Shown: positions 34,173 to 44,015, counted from the first letter of the stretch. The stretch is 64,000 nt of DNA from Lachnospiraceae bacterium (GCA_021770345.1 JAETRD010000018.1:1-64000), one strand, 5' to 3'. Numbers and translations are program-made. Notes: generated by a model not told the origin, from the letters alone.

Positions 34173-35511
34173 AATTCACCCCGTTGCTCTCTATCTCAAC
34201 CGCAATCCCGTCCGCAGCGATTTTCCGAAAAAAACCGCGCTGCACCGACACATCCGCCAGATCATAGCTGAAGCTGAATACCAGCGTCGTGCCGTAGGAA
34301 CAGATTGTCCCTTTCAAATGCTGTCCTTTCGACATCGCCAGAAACGCATGGAACAGTTCCACATACGGCTGATATTCCGCATCCACCGTGATATTTCCGA
34401 TATTTGTGACAGTCGCCGTGTTCGCAAGCGCGGAGGTCGTATACACGAACCGCATCGCGATATTTTTGAGGAACAGCGGCACGGCGCGTGCAAACACATT
34501 CATTTGATTTGAGACATTGTAGGAAAAAACCTTCTCGAGATGCTCGGCGTTAATCTGGCTGTGCAGGCTTTCTTTTACCGCGGCAAGCACTTCCTCAAAG
34601 GTGTATACCTCCTTTGTCGGATGAAACTCCGTGGAAACCATCACAAAAAAATTTTTCGTTGTGATGGAATTAAAATAGGGGCGCAGGTTGACCGGGACCG
34701 CCACACGAATCGGCCGCTCGGACGGCATTCCCTTCATGCATTCCGTGTACACGCTCCAGGTGTAGACGCCCACCAGATATTCGTTGATGCTCACCCCGTA
34801 CCGGTGACAGACCGCTTTGAGCTCCGGGATCTGCATGTAGCCGTGCATCACGCCGAATTCTCCCGCCGCAAGTGAATCCCCCTTGATCAGGTACGCTTTC
34901 TTCGTCTGATACCCCTTGTCGGCGCTTTTCCGATAATTCTTAAGGAAACTGTCCTCGCGGTTCATTGAGGTGTCGCTGTTTAACGAGTCCCCAACCCGCT
35001 CCCGCAGCTCCGGATGAACCAGCCGCAGATACTGATAGGTCAGCTCTTTTAAAAAATTAATCCCGCCCATGCCGTCCGTGAGCACATGAAATACCTCCAG
35101 ATTGATCCGGTATTTGTAGTAAGTCACGCGGAACATATAATTGCGGTTTTTATTCTGCTGGATAAACCGGCACGGAAACGTGTTCTCCTCCCGCACCCGC
35201 GGCGCCGGTTTGCCGTTCTCCTCAAAGTAATACCAGAACACGCCGCGGCACAGCCGCAGGTTAAACCCGTCAAACTTCGGCAGAACGATATCCAGCGCCT
35301 GCTGCAGCAGATCACGCTGTATCAGCTCGTTTAACGTGACGCTGATCCGGTAGACATTACTCATGCTCTCCCCCGCGATCACCGGAAATAAATGCGCGGT
35401 ATTATCAAGCCTGTCCCAGCGGATTTCGCGCGACGCGCCCCTGTTCTTTTTTTCATCGGACAGCTCCTTTTTCGTCTCTTCCGCCGGAGCCTTTGTGTTT
35501 TTCTTTTTCAT
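34165..35511 (-). CDS. Condensation/acetyltransferase-fold acyltransferase
   Basis: This 448-residue protein resembles alcohol acetyltransferases and nonribosomal condensation domains. The active-site-like motif is HVLTDGMGG (about residue 140), equivalent to HHxxxDG with the first His replaced by Val-His order, and a late segment NIGNI parallels the DFG-type structural motif. The N terminus is a Lys/Glu-rich tail (MKKKNTKAPAEETKKELS). ATG 35511 is used because the earlier ATG at 35562 lies between the promoter boxes. It heads the operon and is preceded by a strong promoter. The substrate alcohol or amine is unknown. Confidence 0.8.
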   Translation of the reverse strand: MKKKNTKAPAEETKKELSDEKKNRGASREIRWDRLDNTAHLFPVIAGESMSNVYRISVTLNELIQRDLLQQALDIVLPKFDGFNLRLCRGVFWYYFEENGKPAPRVREENTFPCRFIQQNKNRNYMFRVTYYKYRINLEVFHVLTDGMGGINFLKELTYQYLRLVHPELRERVGDSLNSDTSMNREDSFLKNYRKSADKGYQTKKAYLIKGDSLAAGEFGVMHGYMQIPELKAVCHRYGVSINEYLVGVYTWSVYTECMKGMPSERPIRVAVPVNLRPYFNSITTKNFFVMVSTEFHPTKEVYTFEEVLAAVKESLHSQINAEHLEKVFSYNVSNQMNVFARAVPLFLKNIAMRFVYTTSALANTATVTNIGNITVDAEYQPYVELFHAFLAMSKGQHLKGTICSYGTTLVFSFSYDLADVSVQRGFFRKIAADGIAVEIESNGVNYE

Positions 35512-35541
35512 AGGCACTCTCTTTTTTCGTATACTGCTTTT

Positions 35542-35570
35542 ATTATAAAATAAGATAACCAAAAAGACAA
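35542..35570 (-). promoter_or_regulatory. Promoter of the acyltransferase operon
   Basis: TTGTCT (35565-35570) and TATAAT (35542-35547) with a 17-base spacer on the minus strand, about 30 bases before the ATG at 35511. Confidence 0.7.
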
Positions 35571-35600
35571 TCCGTGATGCAAATTTTCTGGCAATACCAC

Positions 35601-35629
35601 TTGTATTTCGCTTTCAAAACACCTAAAAT
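35601..35629 (+). promoter_or_regulatory. Promoter of the GntR regulator gene
   Basis: TTGTAT (35601-35606) and TAAAAT (35624-35629), 17-base spacer, plus strand. It is divergent from the acyltransferase promoter, with only 30 bases between the two -35 boxes. Confidence 0.55.
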
Positions 35630-35675
35630 AGAATAGAAAAATACTGAAAATACACACTTTTTTGTTACATTTATG

Positions 35676-35686
35676 TGGCTGGACCA
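35676..35686. promoter_or_regulatory. Possible GntR/FadR-type operator
   Basis: TGGCTGGACCA is a TGG-N5-CCA partial palindrome located between the regulator promoter and its start codon, similar in style to FadR-subfamily sites. One occurrence only, so evidence is weak. Confidence 0.25.
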
Positions 35687-35703
35687 ACAGAAAGGAATAC
35701 ACG

Positions 35704-36411
35704 ATGTTATTTAAAAAGCTAAGCGCCCCCTCCTTAAAAGAACTTTTTGTGTCGGAACTCGAGGGCATGATTTTGTCCGGGAAACTGGAAATCGGCGCGA
35801 AACTGCCGCCGGAACGTGAGCTTGCGGAATCGATGCAGGTCTCCCGCGCCGTCATCAATTCCGGCATTGCCGAGATGGAAAAGAAAGGGTTTCTCGTCGT
35901 AAAGCCCCGCATCGGTACCTTTGTCGCCGACTACCGCAGATACGGCACCGTCGAGACGCTGGTCTCCATCATGAATTACAACGGGGGCATGCTAAGGGAC
36001 AGCGAGGTGCGCTCCATCCTTGAGGTGCGGATTCATTTCATGAGCCTTGCCGCCACGCTCGCCATCGACAATGCAAGCGACGAAGAAATCGCTTCTCTAA
36101 AGCCCTACGCGGACGCTCTGGCGAGCTGCACGGATTCCGAGGAAGCCGCCGCACTGATTTTTCAGTTCAGCCACGAGCTCTCGTTTATCAGCGGCAACTC
36201 CCTGCTTCCGCTGTTCTTCATCTCCTTTCAAACGCTCGTCTGCCGTCTGTGGGTGCGCTATGCCGACAAATACGGCATCGCCCCTCTCGCCAAAAGCGCG
36301 GCGGATATCTATCAGTATGTGGCGCTGCGGGACGCCGAAGGCGCCGTCGCCTGCATCACAAAAGGCACGCAGGAGAGCATCGACGGGACGCGGACCATCT
36401 ACTCCCAGTAG
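35704..36411 (+). CDS. GntR-family regulator, FadR subfamily
   Basis: A 235-residue regulator with an N-terminal winged helix (about 1-75, GAKLPPERELAESMQVSRAVINSGIAEMEKKG in pieces) and an all-helical C-terminal FCD-like ligand domain (about 95-230). The ATG at 35704 follows AAAGGAA. It is divergent from the acyltransferase, zinc-ribbon and esterase operon and probably controls it as well as itself. The ligand is unknown; FCD domains often bind carboxylic acids through a metal site. Confidence 0.87.
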   Translation: MLFKKLSAPSLKELFVSELEGMILSGKLEIGAKLPPERELAESMQVSRAVINSGIAEMEKKGFLVVKPRIGTFVADYRRYGTVETLVSIMNYNGGMLRDSEVRSILEVRIHFMSLAATLAIDNASDEEIASLKPYADALASCTDSEEAAALIFQFSHELSFISGNSLLPLFFISFQTLVCRLWVRYADKYGIAPLAKSAADIYQYVALRDAEGAVACITKGTQESIDGTRTIYSQ

Positions 36412-36457
36412 CGTCCGCCGGCAGATTCCGCTTGTTAATATACACCGCCTTCCATAC

Positions 36458-36489
36458 AAAGGAGCCGGGAAATCACCCCGGCTCCTTTT
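36458..36489. terminator. Bidirectional rho-independent terminator
   Basis: A stem AAAGGAGCCGGG / CCCGGCTCCTTT (36458-36469 with 36477-36488) is followed by TTTT on the plus strand and by TTTG on the other. It serves the GntR gene and the convergent ABC exporter operon ending at 36514. Confidence 0.8.
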
Positions 36490-36513
36490 GAACTGCTCTT
36501 CTTTCTATCACTC

Positions 36514-38271
36514 TTAGCTCTGCACAAACTGGCTGTTATAAAGCTTCGCGTAAAATCCGTTTTTCTCTAAAAGTTCTTCGTGTTTCCCCTGCTCGATAAC
36601 CGTTCCGTCCTTCATCACCAGGATCACATCCGCTTCCCGGATCGTCGACAGGCGGTGCGCGACGATAAAGCTCGTGCGCCCCTGCATCATTTTTGCAAAA
36701 GCGTTCTGAATCTTAAGCTCCGTGCGCGTGTCGATTGAGGAGGTCGCCTCGTCGAGAATCAGCATCGGCGGCAGGCAAAGCATCACCCGCGCGATGCAAA
36801 GCAGCTGTTTCTGCCCCTGCGAAAGGCTGCCTCCGTCCTCCGTAATCACGGTGTCATACCCGTCCGGCAGACGCTTGATAAAGCTGTGGGCGTGTGCGGC
36901 TTTTGCGGCCGCGACCACTTCCTCCTCCGCGGCCTCCGGTTTCCCCATCGCGATATTCTCGCGAATCGTCCCGCTGCGCAGCCAGGTTTCCTGCAGCACC
37001 ATACCGAAATTGCTCCGCAGGCTCTTTCTCGTCAGCTCCTTCATCGGGATGCCGCTGATGCGGATGACGCCCTCATTGACGTCGTAAAAGCGCATCAGAA
37101 GATTGATCAGTGTCGTCTTACCACAGCCCGTGGGTCCCACGATCGCCACGCGCCAGCCCGGCTGCACAGACAGATTGAAATCCTCGATCAGATGCTGTTC
37201 GGGCGTATAGGAAAAGCTCACATGGGAAAGCCCGACTCTTCCGTCGGCACGGGAAAGCTCCCTGGCGTCCCCGTCCTCCGCAGGCTCCGGCTCCTCCTCG
37301 ATCAGCTCGAGCACCCGCGCCGCGCAGGCAAGCGCATTCTGCAGCTCGGTAATCACGCCGGAAATCTCGTTAAACGGCTTTGTGTACTGATTCGCATAGC
37401 TCAAAAGGCTCGCGAGCTGTCCGACGCTGATCCCACCAGAGATCGCCGCAATCGCGCCGACCACGCCGACCACCGCGTACACAAGACTGTTGACAAAACG
37501 CGTACAGGGATTTGTCAGACTCGAGAAGAAAATCGCGCGCAGCGAATATTTCTGCAGCCGCGCATTGATCGCGTCAAACTGTGCAAGCGCCTCCTCCTCA
37601 TGTGCAAACGCCTGTACCACCTTCTGGCCGCCCACCATCTCCTCAATCAGCGCCGTCTGCTCCCCTCTTGTCTCGGACTGCAGCTGGAACATCGAAAACG
37701 TGCGCTTTGCGATAAAACTCGCCACCAGCAGCGACACCGGCGTGATGACAACCACGGCCGCCGTGATTTTTACATTGATACTCAGCATAAAGAGCAGCGT
37801 CACAAAGATCGTCAGAACCCCCGTAAAAAACTGCGTAAACCCCATCAGCAGGCCGTCCGCAAACTGGTCCACGTCCGCGATCACGCGGCTGACCACCTCG
37901 CCGTACGAGTGCGCATCGATATACTTTAACGGCAGATGCTCGATTTTCTCAAACGCGTCCCTTCTGACATCCCGGATCACATTGTAGGTAATCTTGTTGT
38001 TGCAGGCGTTCATCACCCACTGCGCCGCCGCAGTCAGCGCGATAATCACCGCCATCCGCTTTAAGATCACAAAAATCCCTGCAAAATCCACCGCACATTT
38101 TCCCAGAATACAGTCAATCGCCTGCCCTGTCGCAATCGGAAGGTAAAGCGTCAGTCCCACAATCACGGCCGCAAGGACAACGGAGCAGCCCAGATAGCCC
38201 CAGTATCTTCGAATATAGCGCAGCACCTTTCCCATGGTTCCCCGCTGCTTTTCCGTCACTATATGTTTCAT
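36514..38271 (-). CDS. ABC exporter subunit with consensus ATPase site (heterodimer partner B)
   Basis: A 585-residue permease-ATPase fusion: six helices (about 15-315) and an ATPase (about 345-585). Walker A is GPTGCGKTT, the signature is the variant LSQGQ, and Walker B is MLILDEATSSID with the catalytic Glu. It starts one base before the end of the neighbouring half-transporter, and the pair forms a heterodimer like other type IV Gram-positive exporters. Such pairs move drugs, lipids or peptides; the substrate is not evident. A terminator follows it. Confidence 0.9.
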   Translation of the reverse strand: MKHIVTEKQRGTMGKVLRYIRRYWGYLGCSVVLAAVIVGLTLYLPIATGQAIDCILGKCAVDFAGIFVILKRMAVIIALTAAAQWVMNACNNKITYNVIRDVRRDAFEKIEHLPLKYIDAHSYGEVVSRVIADVDQFADGLLMGFTQFFTGVLTIFVTLLFMLSINVKITAAVVVITPVSLLVASFIAKRTFSMFQLQSETRGEQTALIEEMVGGQKVVQAFAHEEEALAQFDAINARLQKYSLRAIFFSSLTNPCTRFVNSLVYAVVGVVGAIAAISGGISVGQLASLLSYANQYTKPFNEISGVITELQNALACAARVLELIEEEPEPAEDGDARELSRADGRVGLSHVSFSYTPEQHLIEDFNLSVQPGWRVAIVGPTGCGKTTLINLLMRFYDVNEGVIRISGIPMKELTRKSLRSNFGMVLQETWLRSGTIRENIAMGKPEAAEEEVVAAAKAAHAHSFIKRLPDGYDTVITEDGGSLSQGQKQLLCIARVMLCLPPMLILDEATSSIDTRTELKIQNAFAKMMQGRTSFIVAHRLSTIREADVILVMKDGTVIEQGKHEELLEKNGFYAKLYNSQFVQS

Positions 38272-40065
38272 TTACCGCTCACCCCCAGTCGCTTCCCCAA
38301 ACTGTGAATCGTAGATTTCGCGGTACACCGCACAGTTTTTCTGCAATTCTTCATGTGCTCCGATGCCCGCCACCGCACCGTCCTCGAGCACGACAATCTT
38401 ATCCGCGTGGCGGATGGACGCCGCGCGCTGAGAGACGATAAAAACGGTCATCTGCCCCTGCATTCTCTTAATCGCACCGCGCAGCGCGGCGTCCGTGGCA
38501 AGGTCAAGCGCCGAGGCGCTGTCGTCGAGAATCAGGATATCCGGCTTCTTTACGACCGCCCGCGCGATCGTCAGGCGCTGTCTCTGTCCGCCGGAAAGAT
38601 TTTTGCCGCCCTGCTCAATCACATAGTCCAGCACGCCTTCCTTTGCCTCGACGAAGTCTCTCGCCTGCGCAACCTCCAGCGCCTCCAGAATCGCTTCGTC
38701 CGAGGCGTCCGGATTGCCCCACTTCATATTTTCGCGGATGGTTCCGTGAAACAGCACGGCCTTCTGCGGCACAACTCCGATTCCATCCCGCAGGCCCCGC
38801 ATCGCGTACTCCCGCACGTCGCGCCCGTTTACGCGCACACAGCCCTTCGTGACATCATAGAAACGCGGAATCAGATTGACCACCGAGGATTTGCCGGAAC
38901 CGGTTCCCCCGATGATGCCGACCGTCTCTCCGGCGCGGACGGAAAAGTCAATATCCGAGAGCGCCTCCCCGCCGCCTTTGGCATAGACCAGGCTCACATG
39001 AGAAAACTCCACCGCCGGCACATGCGTGCTGGCACCGACATTTTGAACCGCCTCCCCGCCCGATGTCTCCGGCATGCCCGTTCCCGGGGCGGCCGCATAC
39101 GGCACTGTCCCGTCCGCAAGCGAAGATTCCGTCTCGAAGACAGACGCAATGCGGTTCGCACAGGCCAGCGATTTATTCACATTGATAATCAGGTTTGCCA
39201 GCTTTACAAGCTCAACTAAGATCTGGGACATGTAATTGACCAGCGCGACGACCTCGCCCTGTGTGATATACCCCTCGTCCACCCGGACGGCTCCGGTCCA
39301 CACCAGCACAATCGTGGCTCCGTTGATCAGCACATAGGTGAGCGGGTTCATCAGCGCCGAGATTTTCCCCACAAAAAGCTGCATCTGCGTCAGAGCCTGA
39401 TTCCGCTCCCCAAACTCCGCAATCTCGTCCTCCTCTTTGTTAAAAGCCCGGATGACGCGGCTGCCCGTGAGATTCTCCCTCGTGATTCCAAGCACACGGT
39501 CCAGGGCCGCCTGCACCTTCTTATACAGCGGAATGCTGACCAGCATAATGCCGAACACCACGACGGACAGCAGCGGAATCACCACCACAAACACAAGCGC
39601 GGCGCGGACGTCGATCGTAAACGCCATGACCATGGCGCCGAACACGATAAACGGAGAGCGCAGAAACAGGCGCAGTACCAGATTTACCCCGTTCTGCACC
39701 TGATTTACGTCGCTGGTCATCCGCGTGATCAGCGTGGACGTCCCGACCGTGTCCATCTCCGAGAAAGAAAGGCTTTCGATATGGGCAAACAGTGCATGGC
39801 GGAGCCCCGTCGCAAAACCCACGGCCGCTTTCGCCGCAAAATACTGGGCGGTGACGGCGGACACCATCCCCACCAGCGCCAGCAGCACCAGCACCAGACA
39901 CATCCGCATGATATAAGGCATATCGGCATTTGCCACGCCGACATCGATAATCGCCGCCATCACAAGCGGCACGGCAAGCTCAAAGGACGCCTCCAAAAGC
40001 TTAAACAGCGGCCCGAGCACGCTTTCCTTTTTGTAATCCTTCAGATAAACCAGCAACTTTTTCAT
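38272..40065 (-). CDS. ABC exporter subunit with degenerate ATPase site (heterodimer partner A)
   Basis: This 597-residue half-transporter has six helices (about 15-310), an inserted low-complexity linker (about 325-355) and an ATPase with Walker A GGTGSGKSS, consensus signature LSGGQ and Walker B ILILDDSASALD. The catalytic Glu after Walker B is Asp, as in the degenerate site of heterodimeric exporters. With its partner it gives one competent and one regulatory site. Its ATG overlaps the DUF368 gene stop by four bases, so the three genes form one transcription unit. Confidence 0.9.
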   Translation of the reverse strand: MKKLLVYLKDYKKESVLGPLFKLLEASFELAVPLVMAAIIDVGVANADMPYIMRMCLVLVLLALVGMVSAVTAQYFAAKAAVGFATGLRHALFAHIESLSFSEMDTVGTSTLITRMTSDVNQVQNGVNLVLRLFLRSPFIVFGAMVMAFTIDVRAALVFVVVIPLLSVVVFGIMLVSIPLYKKVQAALDRVLGITRENLTGSRVIRAFNKEEDEIAEFGERNQALTQMQLFVGKISALMNPLTYVLINGATIVLVWTGAVRVDEGYITQGEVVALVNYMSQILVELVKLANLIINVNKSLACANRIASVFETESSLADGTVPYAAAPGTGMPETSGGEAVQNVGASTHVPAVEFSHVSLVYAKGGGEALSDIDFSVRAGETVGIIGGTGSGKSSVVNLIPRFYDVTKGCVRVNGRDVREYAMRGLRDGIGVVPQKAVLFHGTIRENMKWGNPDASDEAILEALEVAQARDFVEAKEGVLDYVIEQGGKNLSGGQRQRLTIARAVVKKPDILILDDSASALDLATDAALRGAIKRMQGQMTVFIVSQRAASIRHADKIVVLEDGAVAGIGAHEELQKNCAVYREIYDSQFGEATGGER

Positions 40066-40994
40066 GACGCTTCCTTTATCCCCTTTAATTTCTGCATTCC
40101 GAGAATCACAAGACCGCCGACGGCAAAAAAGATCAAATTAAACTCGCGCAATCCCATCGCCGCCTGCGGCGTATCGAGCGTCGTCGGCCCCATAATCACC
40201 GCGTAGATCGACCCGATCATCAGGCCCACAATCAGATAAATGGTCTGCGCGCGGAAATGCTCCAACGCTTTCCGAATCACCTTTACCACGGAAAACACGC
40301 CCACCAGCACGCCGCAGCCGAAGGTAAACACCGTCGGAAACGCCGCAAAATCAAAATGCAGAATCTCTTTGATCGCGCTGATAATCGGCAGATATAATCC
40401 CATGATCAGCAGCAGCGTAGAGCCGGATATTCCGGGCAGAACCATCGCGGAAATCGTGATCACCCCGGCCAGAAACACATAGATTCCGGATCCGAACGTC
40501 AGATACGTCAGGTCTGTTCCGCTCCCCTCGCCCGCACCGGAATTAAAATAAGTGATCGCACTCACCACGGCAATCCCGACCGGGACAAACAGCGCCCACC
40601 GCTTATCCGCAAGAAGCGTCTCTTTCTCCTCGTTCATCACAATCGGAATCGCAAAGATAATAAAACCGATAAACAGTGAGCTGATCGCGTAAATATGGGA
40701 CTCGAATACGGCTGTCAGCACCAGCACCGCAGAGATAAAACCGATCACCCATCCGATTCCGAGCTTAAGCAGGAAAAAAAACGCCGCTTTCTTCTTTTCC
40801 ATATTTCCTGTCAGCAGATCGTCAATCGAGTTGATAAACAAATCGTAGAATCCCAGCAGAAACGCCACGGTTCCTCCCGATACGCCCGGCACGCTGTCGG
40901 CCAGTGCCATGCAAAAACCTCTGAAAAATTGCACCAAAAATGTCATATCTCCAAACCCTTTCATTGATTGATTGTTTGTTTTTATCCTGTCCAT
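40062..40994 (-). CDS. DUF368 polytopic membrane protein
   Basis: This protein of about 310 residues has roughly eight to nine helices and the family segment ADSVPGVSGGTVAFLLGFYD near the N terminus with a second half carrying VLPGISGSTLLLIMG. The paired PGxSG motifs mark the DUF368 family, recently linked to undecaprenyl-phosphate recycling (C55-P translocases, PopT type); that role is applied here by family analogy. The start is uncertain: ATG 40994 is used, with ATG 40958 and 40943 as alternatives. The downstream heterodimeric exporter is translationally coupled, hinting at a cell-envelope theme. Confidence 0.85.
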   Translation of the reverse strand: MDRIKTNNQSMKGFGDMTFLVQFFRGFCMALADSVPGVSGGTVAFLLGFYDLFINSIDDLLTGNMEKKKAAFFFLLKLGIGWVIGFISAVLVLTAVFESHIYAISSLFIGFIIFAIPIVMNEEKETLLADKRWALFVPVGIAVVSAITYFNSGAGEGSGTDLTYLTFGSGIYVFLAGVITISAMVLPGISGSTLLLIMGLYLPIISAIKEILHFDFAAFPTVFTFGCGVLVGVFSVVKVIRKALEHFRAQTIYLIVGLMIGSIYAVIMGPTTLDTPQAAMGLREFNLIFFAVGGLVILGMQKLKGIKEAS

Positions 40995-41024
40995 TATAAT
41001 GATTTCCCCGGGATTTGTCCACAA

Positions 41025-41049
41025 AAAAAGAGGCTGTCTGCCTCTTTTT
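41025..41049 (-). terminator. Rho-independent terminator after the chemoreceptor gene
   Basis: AAAAAGAGGC / GCCTCTTTTT (41025-41034 with 41040-41049) with loop TGTCT; U-runs on both strands. It lies 37 bases after the chemoreceptor stop and before the DUF368 gene start. Confidence 0.85.
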
Positions 41050-41085
41050 CCGTTGCGATCTGACCTGAGGGTATTGTATCCCGTT

Positions 41086-42594
41086 TTAATTTATGTATTT
41101 GTCGAGCTGGTAAGAAACGTCGAGCACATTGTTCAGCAAATCCTTCGTGCTCTCCGCATTATCCAGATTCTGCACGCTCAGATCAGCCGCCTGCACCGAG
41201 GATGCGGTCACTTCCTCCGTCGTCGCCGACAGGTGCATAATATTCTCCACAATCTGATTATTCGCCTGTGAGAGGCCGTTTAACATCCTGTCAATCTCAC
41301 CGATATCGCCGATCAATCGGTTTACGTTCTCGTTCATCGCGCCGATGCTCTCGGATACCACAGTGATCATCTCATCCTGTGCGCCCGCCGCATCCACGGA
41401 ACGCTCGACGGCGCCTGCCGCCGCGGTGGCATTCTCGGAAAGCTCCGACAGGATATTGGCGATATTCTCCGTCTCCTGCCTTGTCTTTGCCGCCAGCTGG
41501 CGAATCTCGTCCGCCACGACCGCAAAGCCCCTTCCCGCCTCACCGGCTCTCGCACTCTCAATCGAAGCGTTTAGCGCAAGCAGATTCGTCTGGCTTGAAA
41601 TCGAAAAGATCGTCTCCGCGATTCCCTTGACCGCCCTGGTGCGCTCCTGCAGCATCTGCATCGCGTGCACGACTTCCGAGTTCGTCTCCGCAATCACCTC
41701 GGACTGCTTCTTTAAATCCGCCATAATCCCGGCGCTTCTGCTGTTGAGCTCCCCGGATTGTTTTGCAACCTCGACCATTTCCTTCGAGCGCTCCAATGTA
41801 TTTACGATAGAATCCTGAATGTTCTGCGTCATCTCCGTCTGCGTCTGGATGTTCTCCGCCGTGCTCTGGGTGCTGTCGGAGATATCCCGCATCGCGCCGT
41901 TTACCACCTCCGTGGAATTGTTCAGCTCATTGACGATGTTCATGGCATTCTCCGTGCCGACACGCACCTCGTTTGCCACGGACAGCACGTCGTCGAGCAT
42001 CCGTTTCTGCTCCGCTTCCTTCTGCTGCAGGCTTCCGATCGTATCGGTGTTAAACTGCTCCGCCACATTGACCGCCATATAGACAAGAAACATCATCAGG
42101 CAGATCGCAACCGTCGCAAAAATATGGTCCACCGCCAGAGCGCCTTCGTAGGCGTGCAGCACGACGATCTTAACCACGTTGAGCATAATATTGAGCGCAC
42201 TCACGCAAATCCCGGAAATCGCAGAAAATTTCTTGTCGTAAAACACTACGCAGCCCGTAAACGGAATCGCAGCCATAAAACGCACATAGTACTCGTCAAA
42301 CGCAAACCCCATAAAATAAGTCACGATCAGCATAAAAACCATCGCAAAATACCGGATTTTCGTGTCGGAACGATTGCGCCGGTACAAAAGGACGGTCGCA
42401 AGCGTCGCGACGAGAATCAGCGTCGCGATCATCATCGTATAGCCCTTCGAGCGTATTCCCCGCAGAAAAGCCACGCCGACGACACCAAAGACAAACGCGT
42501 AAAACACCATAAATCCCAAGACCAGAAAACGATTCGCGCGCTCTAACTGCTTCCGCTTATCCGCATACAAAAAAACTTTCTCCTGTGTGTTCAT
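41086..42594 (-). CDS. Methyl-accepting chemotaxis protein with multi-helix membrane sensor
   Basis: A 502-residue chemoreceptor whose N-terminal 190 residues hold about six membrane helices in place of the usual periplasmic sensor, then a long coiled coil with the signalling tip ([27 protein letters not shown], near 345-370). No HAMP domain is evident. A ligand within the membrane or the membrane state itself may be sensed (inferred). AAGGACTC precedes the ATG, and a palindrome at 42641-42657 lies upstream. No other chemotaxis gene is in the window. Confidence 0.9.
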   Translation of the reverse strand: MNTQEKVFLYADKRKQLERANRFLVLGFMVFYAFVFGVVGVAFLRGIRSKGYTMMIATLILVATLATVLLYRRNRSDTKIRYFAMVFMLIVTYFMGFAFDEYYVRFMAAIPFTGCVVFYDKKFSAISGICVSALNIMLNVVKIVVLHAYEGALAVDHIFATVAICLMMFLVYMAVNVAEQFNTDTIGSLQQKEAEQKRMLDDVLSVANEVRVGTENAMNIVNELNNSTEVVNGAMRDISDSTQSTAENIQTQTEMTQNIQDSIVNTLERSKEMVEVAKQSGELNSRSAGIMADLKKQSEVIAETNSEVVHAMQMLQERTRAVKGIAETIFSISSQTNLLALNASIESARAGEAGRGFAVVADEIRQLAAKTRQETENIANILSELSENATAAAGAVERSVDAAGAQDEMITVVSESIGAMNENVNRLIGDIGEIDRMLNGLSQANNQIVENIMHLSATTEEVTASSVQAADLSVQNLDNAESTKDLLNNVLDVSYQLDKYIN

Positions 42595-42640
42595 ATTTTG
42601 AGTCCTTTCTTAAGTAGCTGCCATTACACCTGTCAATATA

Positions 42641-42657
42641 GTTATACAAAGTATAAC
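42641..42657. promoter_or_regulatory. Perfect palindrome upstream of the chemoreceptor gene
   Basis: GTTATAC-AAA-GTATAAC, a 7-3-7 perfect inverted repeat 47 bases before the chemoreceptor ATG, in an AT-rich gap with TTGACA-like bases beside it (TTGACA at 42632-42637 on the minus strand). It has the size of a dimeric regulator site. Confidence 0.4.
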
Positions 42658-42706
42658 ATACAAGCCAGGAGAAAAAAACATTTTTTACAAAAATCGTTTC
42701 TTCTTC

Positions 42707-43963
42707 TCACGGGCACTCAATCGTATCCCGCAGTTTCCAGAGTGCATACAGGTTCGGCAGCGCCATCAGGCAGTTCCACAGATCCGCCAGCCCCCACACG
42801 AGATCCATCCGCCAGACGACACCCAGCCAGGCGGACAGCAGATACACGGCCTGATACAGCGGAATCATCCGCTCTCCCCACAGGTAACGCACCGCCGAGG
42901 TACCGTATACGTTCCAGCCGATAATCGTGGCGAACGCAAACAGCGCCAGCGCCGCAGACAGCATGACCGCACCGCCCGGTATCAGCCCGAACGCCGCAAA
43001 ACACAGACGCCCGGCATCCGCGCCGCGGCATATATCCGGAACCGCAAGCATACTGCTGACAATCGCAATCCCCGTGACCGCACACATCACGACGGTATCC
43101 CAGAAAGGACCGGTCATCGAAATCAGTCCCTGCCTTACCGGTGACTCCTCGCCCGAGGCAGCCGCCGCCATCGGTATCGAACCAAGCCCGGCCTCATTTG
43201 TAAAAAGCCCTCTGGCTACGCCTGTTCGGACGGCAAGCATCAGCCCGCCTCCGGCGATCCCGCCCGCCGCGGCCCTGCCGGAAAATGCGTCCGTGAGTAT
43301 CAGCCGAAGCGTCTCCGGCAGCACGCCGGAATTCCGAACCAGAAGAAACAGGCAGCTTCCCAGATACAGAAGACTCATAACCGGCACCAGCCAGCTGCAG
43401 ACGGCCGCGATCAGCCGGTTCCCGCCGATGATTATGACGCCTGCAAGCACACACACGACAGCCGCCACCACATACGGCGGCACATCCGCGAGCTCCGTTA
43501 CCGCCATGTAGACAGAGTGCGACTGCACGCTGCTGCCGATCCCAAACGACGCAAGCACCGTGCAAAACGCAAACAAAACGGCAAGCGATTTTTTCCCCAG
43601 CCCGTATTCCAGCACATACATCGGGCCGCCGCAGCTGCTGCCGTCCGCATTTCTCCTTTTATATTTTACGGCGAGAAAGCACTCGCCATAGCAGGTGGCA
43701 ATCCCGAGCACCCCGGTAATCCAGCACCAGAATACCGCTCCCGGGCCGCCGACGGCGACCGCGGCGGAGACTCCGACGATATTTCCCGTTCCGATCGTAG
43801 CCGCCAGCGCCATGGCCAGCGCGGAGTAGGCGGATACCCCCTTATCCTCTCCTCTGTCCCCGAAAAAGCTGTGATAAATCCCGCTTGGAATTTTCCGCTG
43901 TATCAGACCCAGCCGAACGGTGAGATACAGATGCATCCCCAAAAGCAGAAACAAAATGACCAT
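42707..43963 (-). CDS. Sodium:alanine/glycine symporter (AGCS family)
   Basis: A 418-residue membrane protein with about ten helices. The family segment ATIGTGNIVGVSAAVAVGGPGAVFW near residue 60-85 and GLFTNEAGLGSIPMAAAAS near 275 are hallmarks of the AGCS family of sodium-coupled amino-acid symporters. The start ATG at 43963 has GTGGGG eight bases upstream; a GTG at 43981 would add six residues. It is followed by the chemoreceptor gene at 113 bases. Confidence 0.9.
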   Translation of the reverse strand: MVILFLLLGMHLYLTVRLGLIQRKIPSGIYHSFFGDRGEDKGVSAYSALAMALAATIGTGNIVGVSAAVAVGGPGAVFWCWITGVLGIATCYGECFLAVKYKRRNADGSSCGGPMYVLEYGLGKKSLAVLFAFCTVLASFGIGSSVQSHSVYMAVTELADVPPYVVAAVVCVLAGVIIIGGNRLIAAVCSWLVPVMSLLYLGSCLFLLVRNSGVLPETLRLILTDAFSGRAAAGGIAGGGLMLAVRTGVARGLFTNEAGLGSIPMAAAASGEESPVRQGLISMTGPFWDTVVMCAVTGIAIVSSMLAVPDICRGADAGRLCFAAFGLIPGGAVMLSAALALFAFATIIGWNVYGTSAVRYLWGERMIPLYQAVYLLSAWLGVVWRMDLVWGLADLWNCLMALPNLYALWKLRDTIECP

Positions 43964-44015
43964 AAAAGAAACCCCACACACTTACTCACATAAGTATATG
44001 GGGTCTGAAAACAGG

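Noticed and set aside
36886-37929. 347-residue plus-strand open frame
   Set aside because: Antisense shadow of the ABC exporter at 36514-38271; composition is His/Arg-rich and no motif is present.
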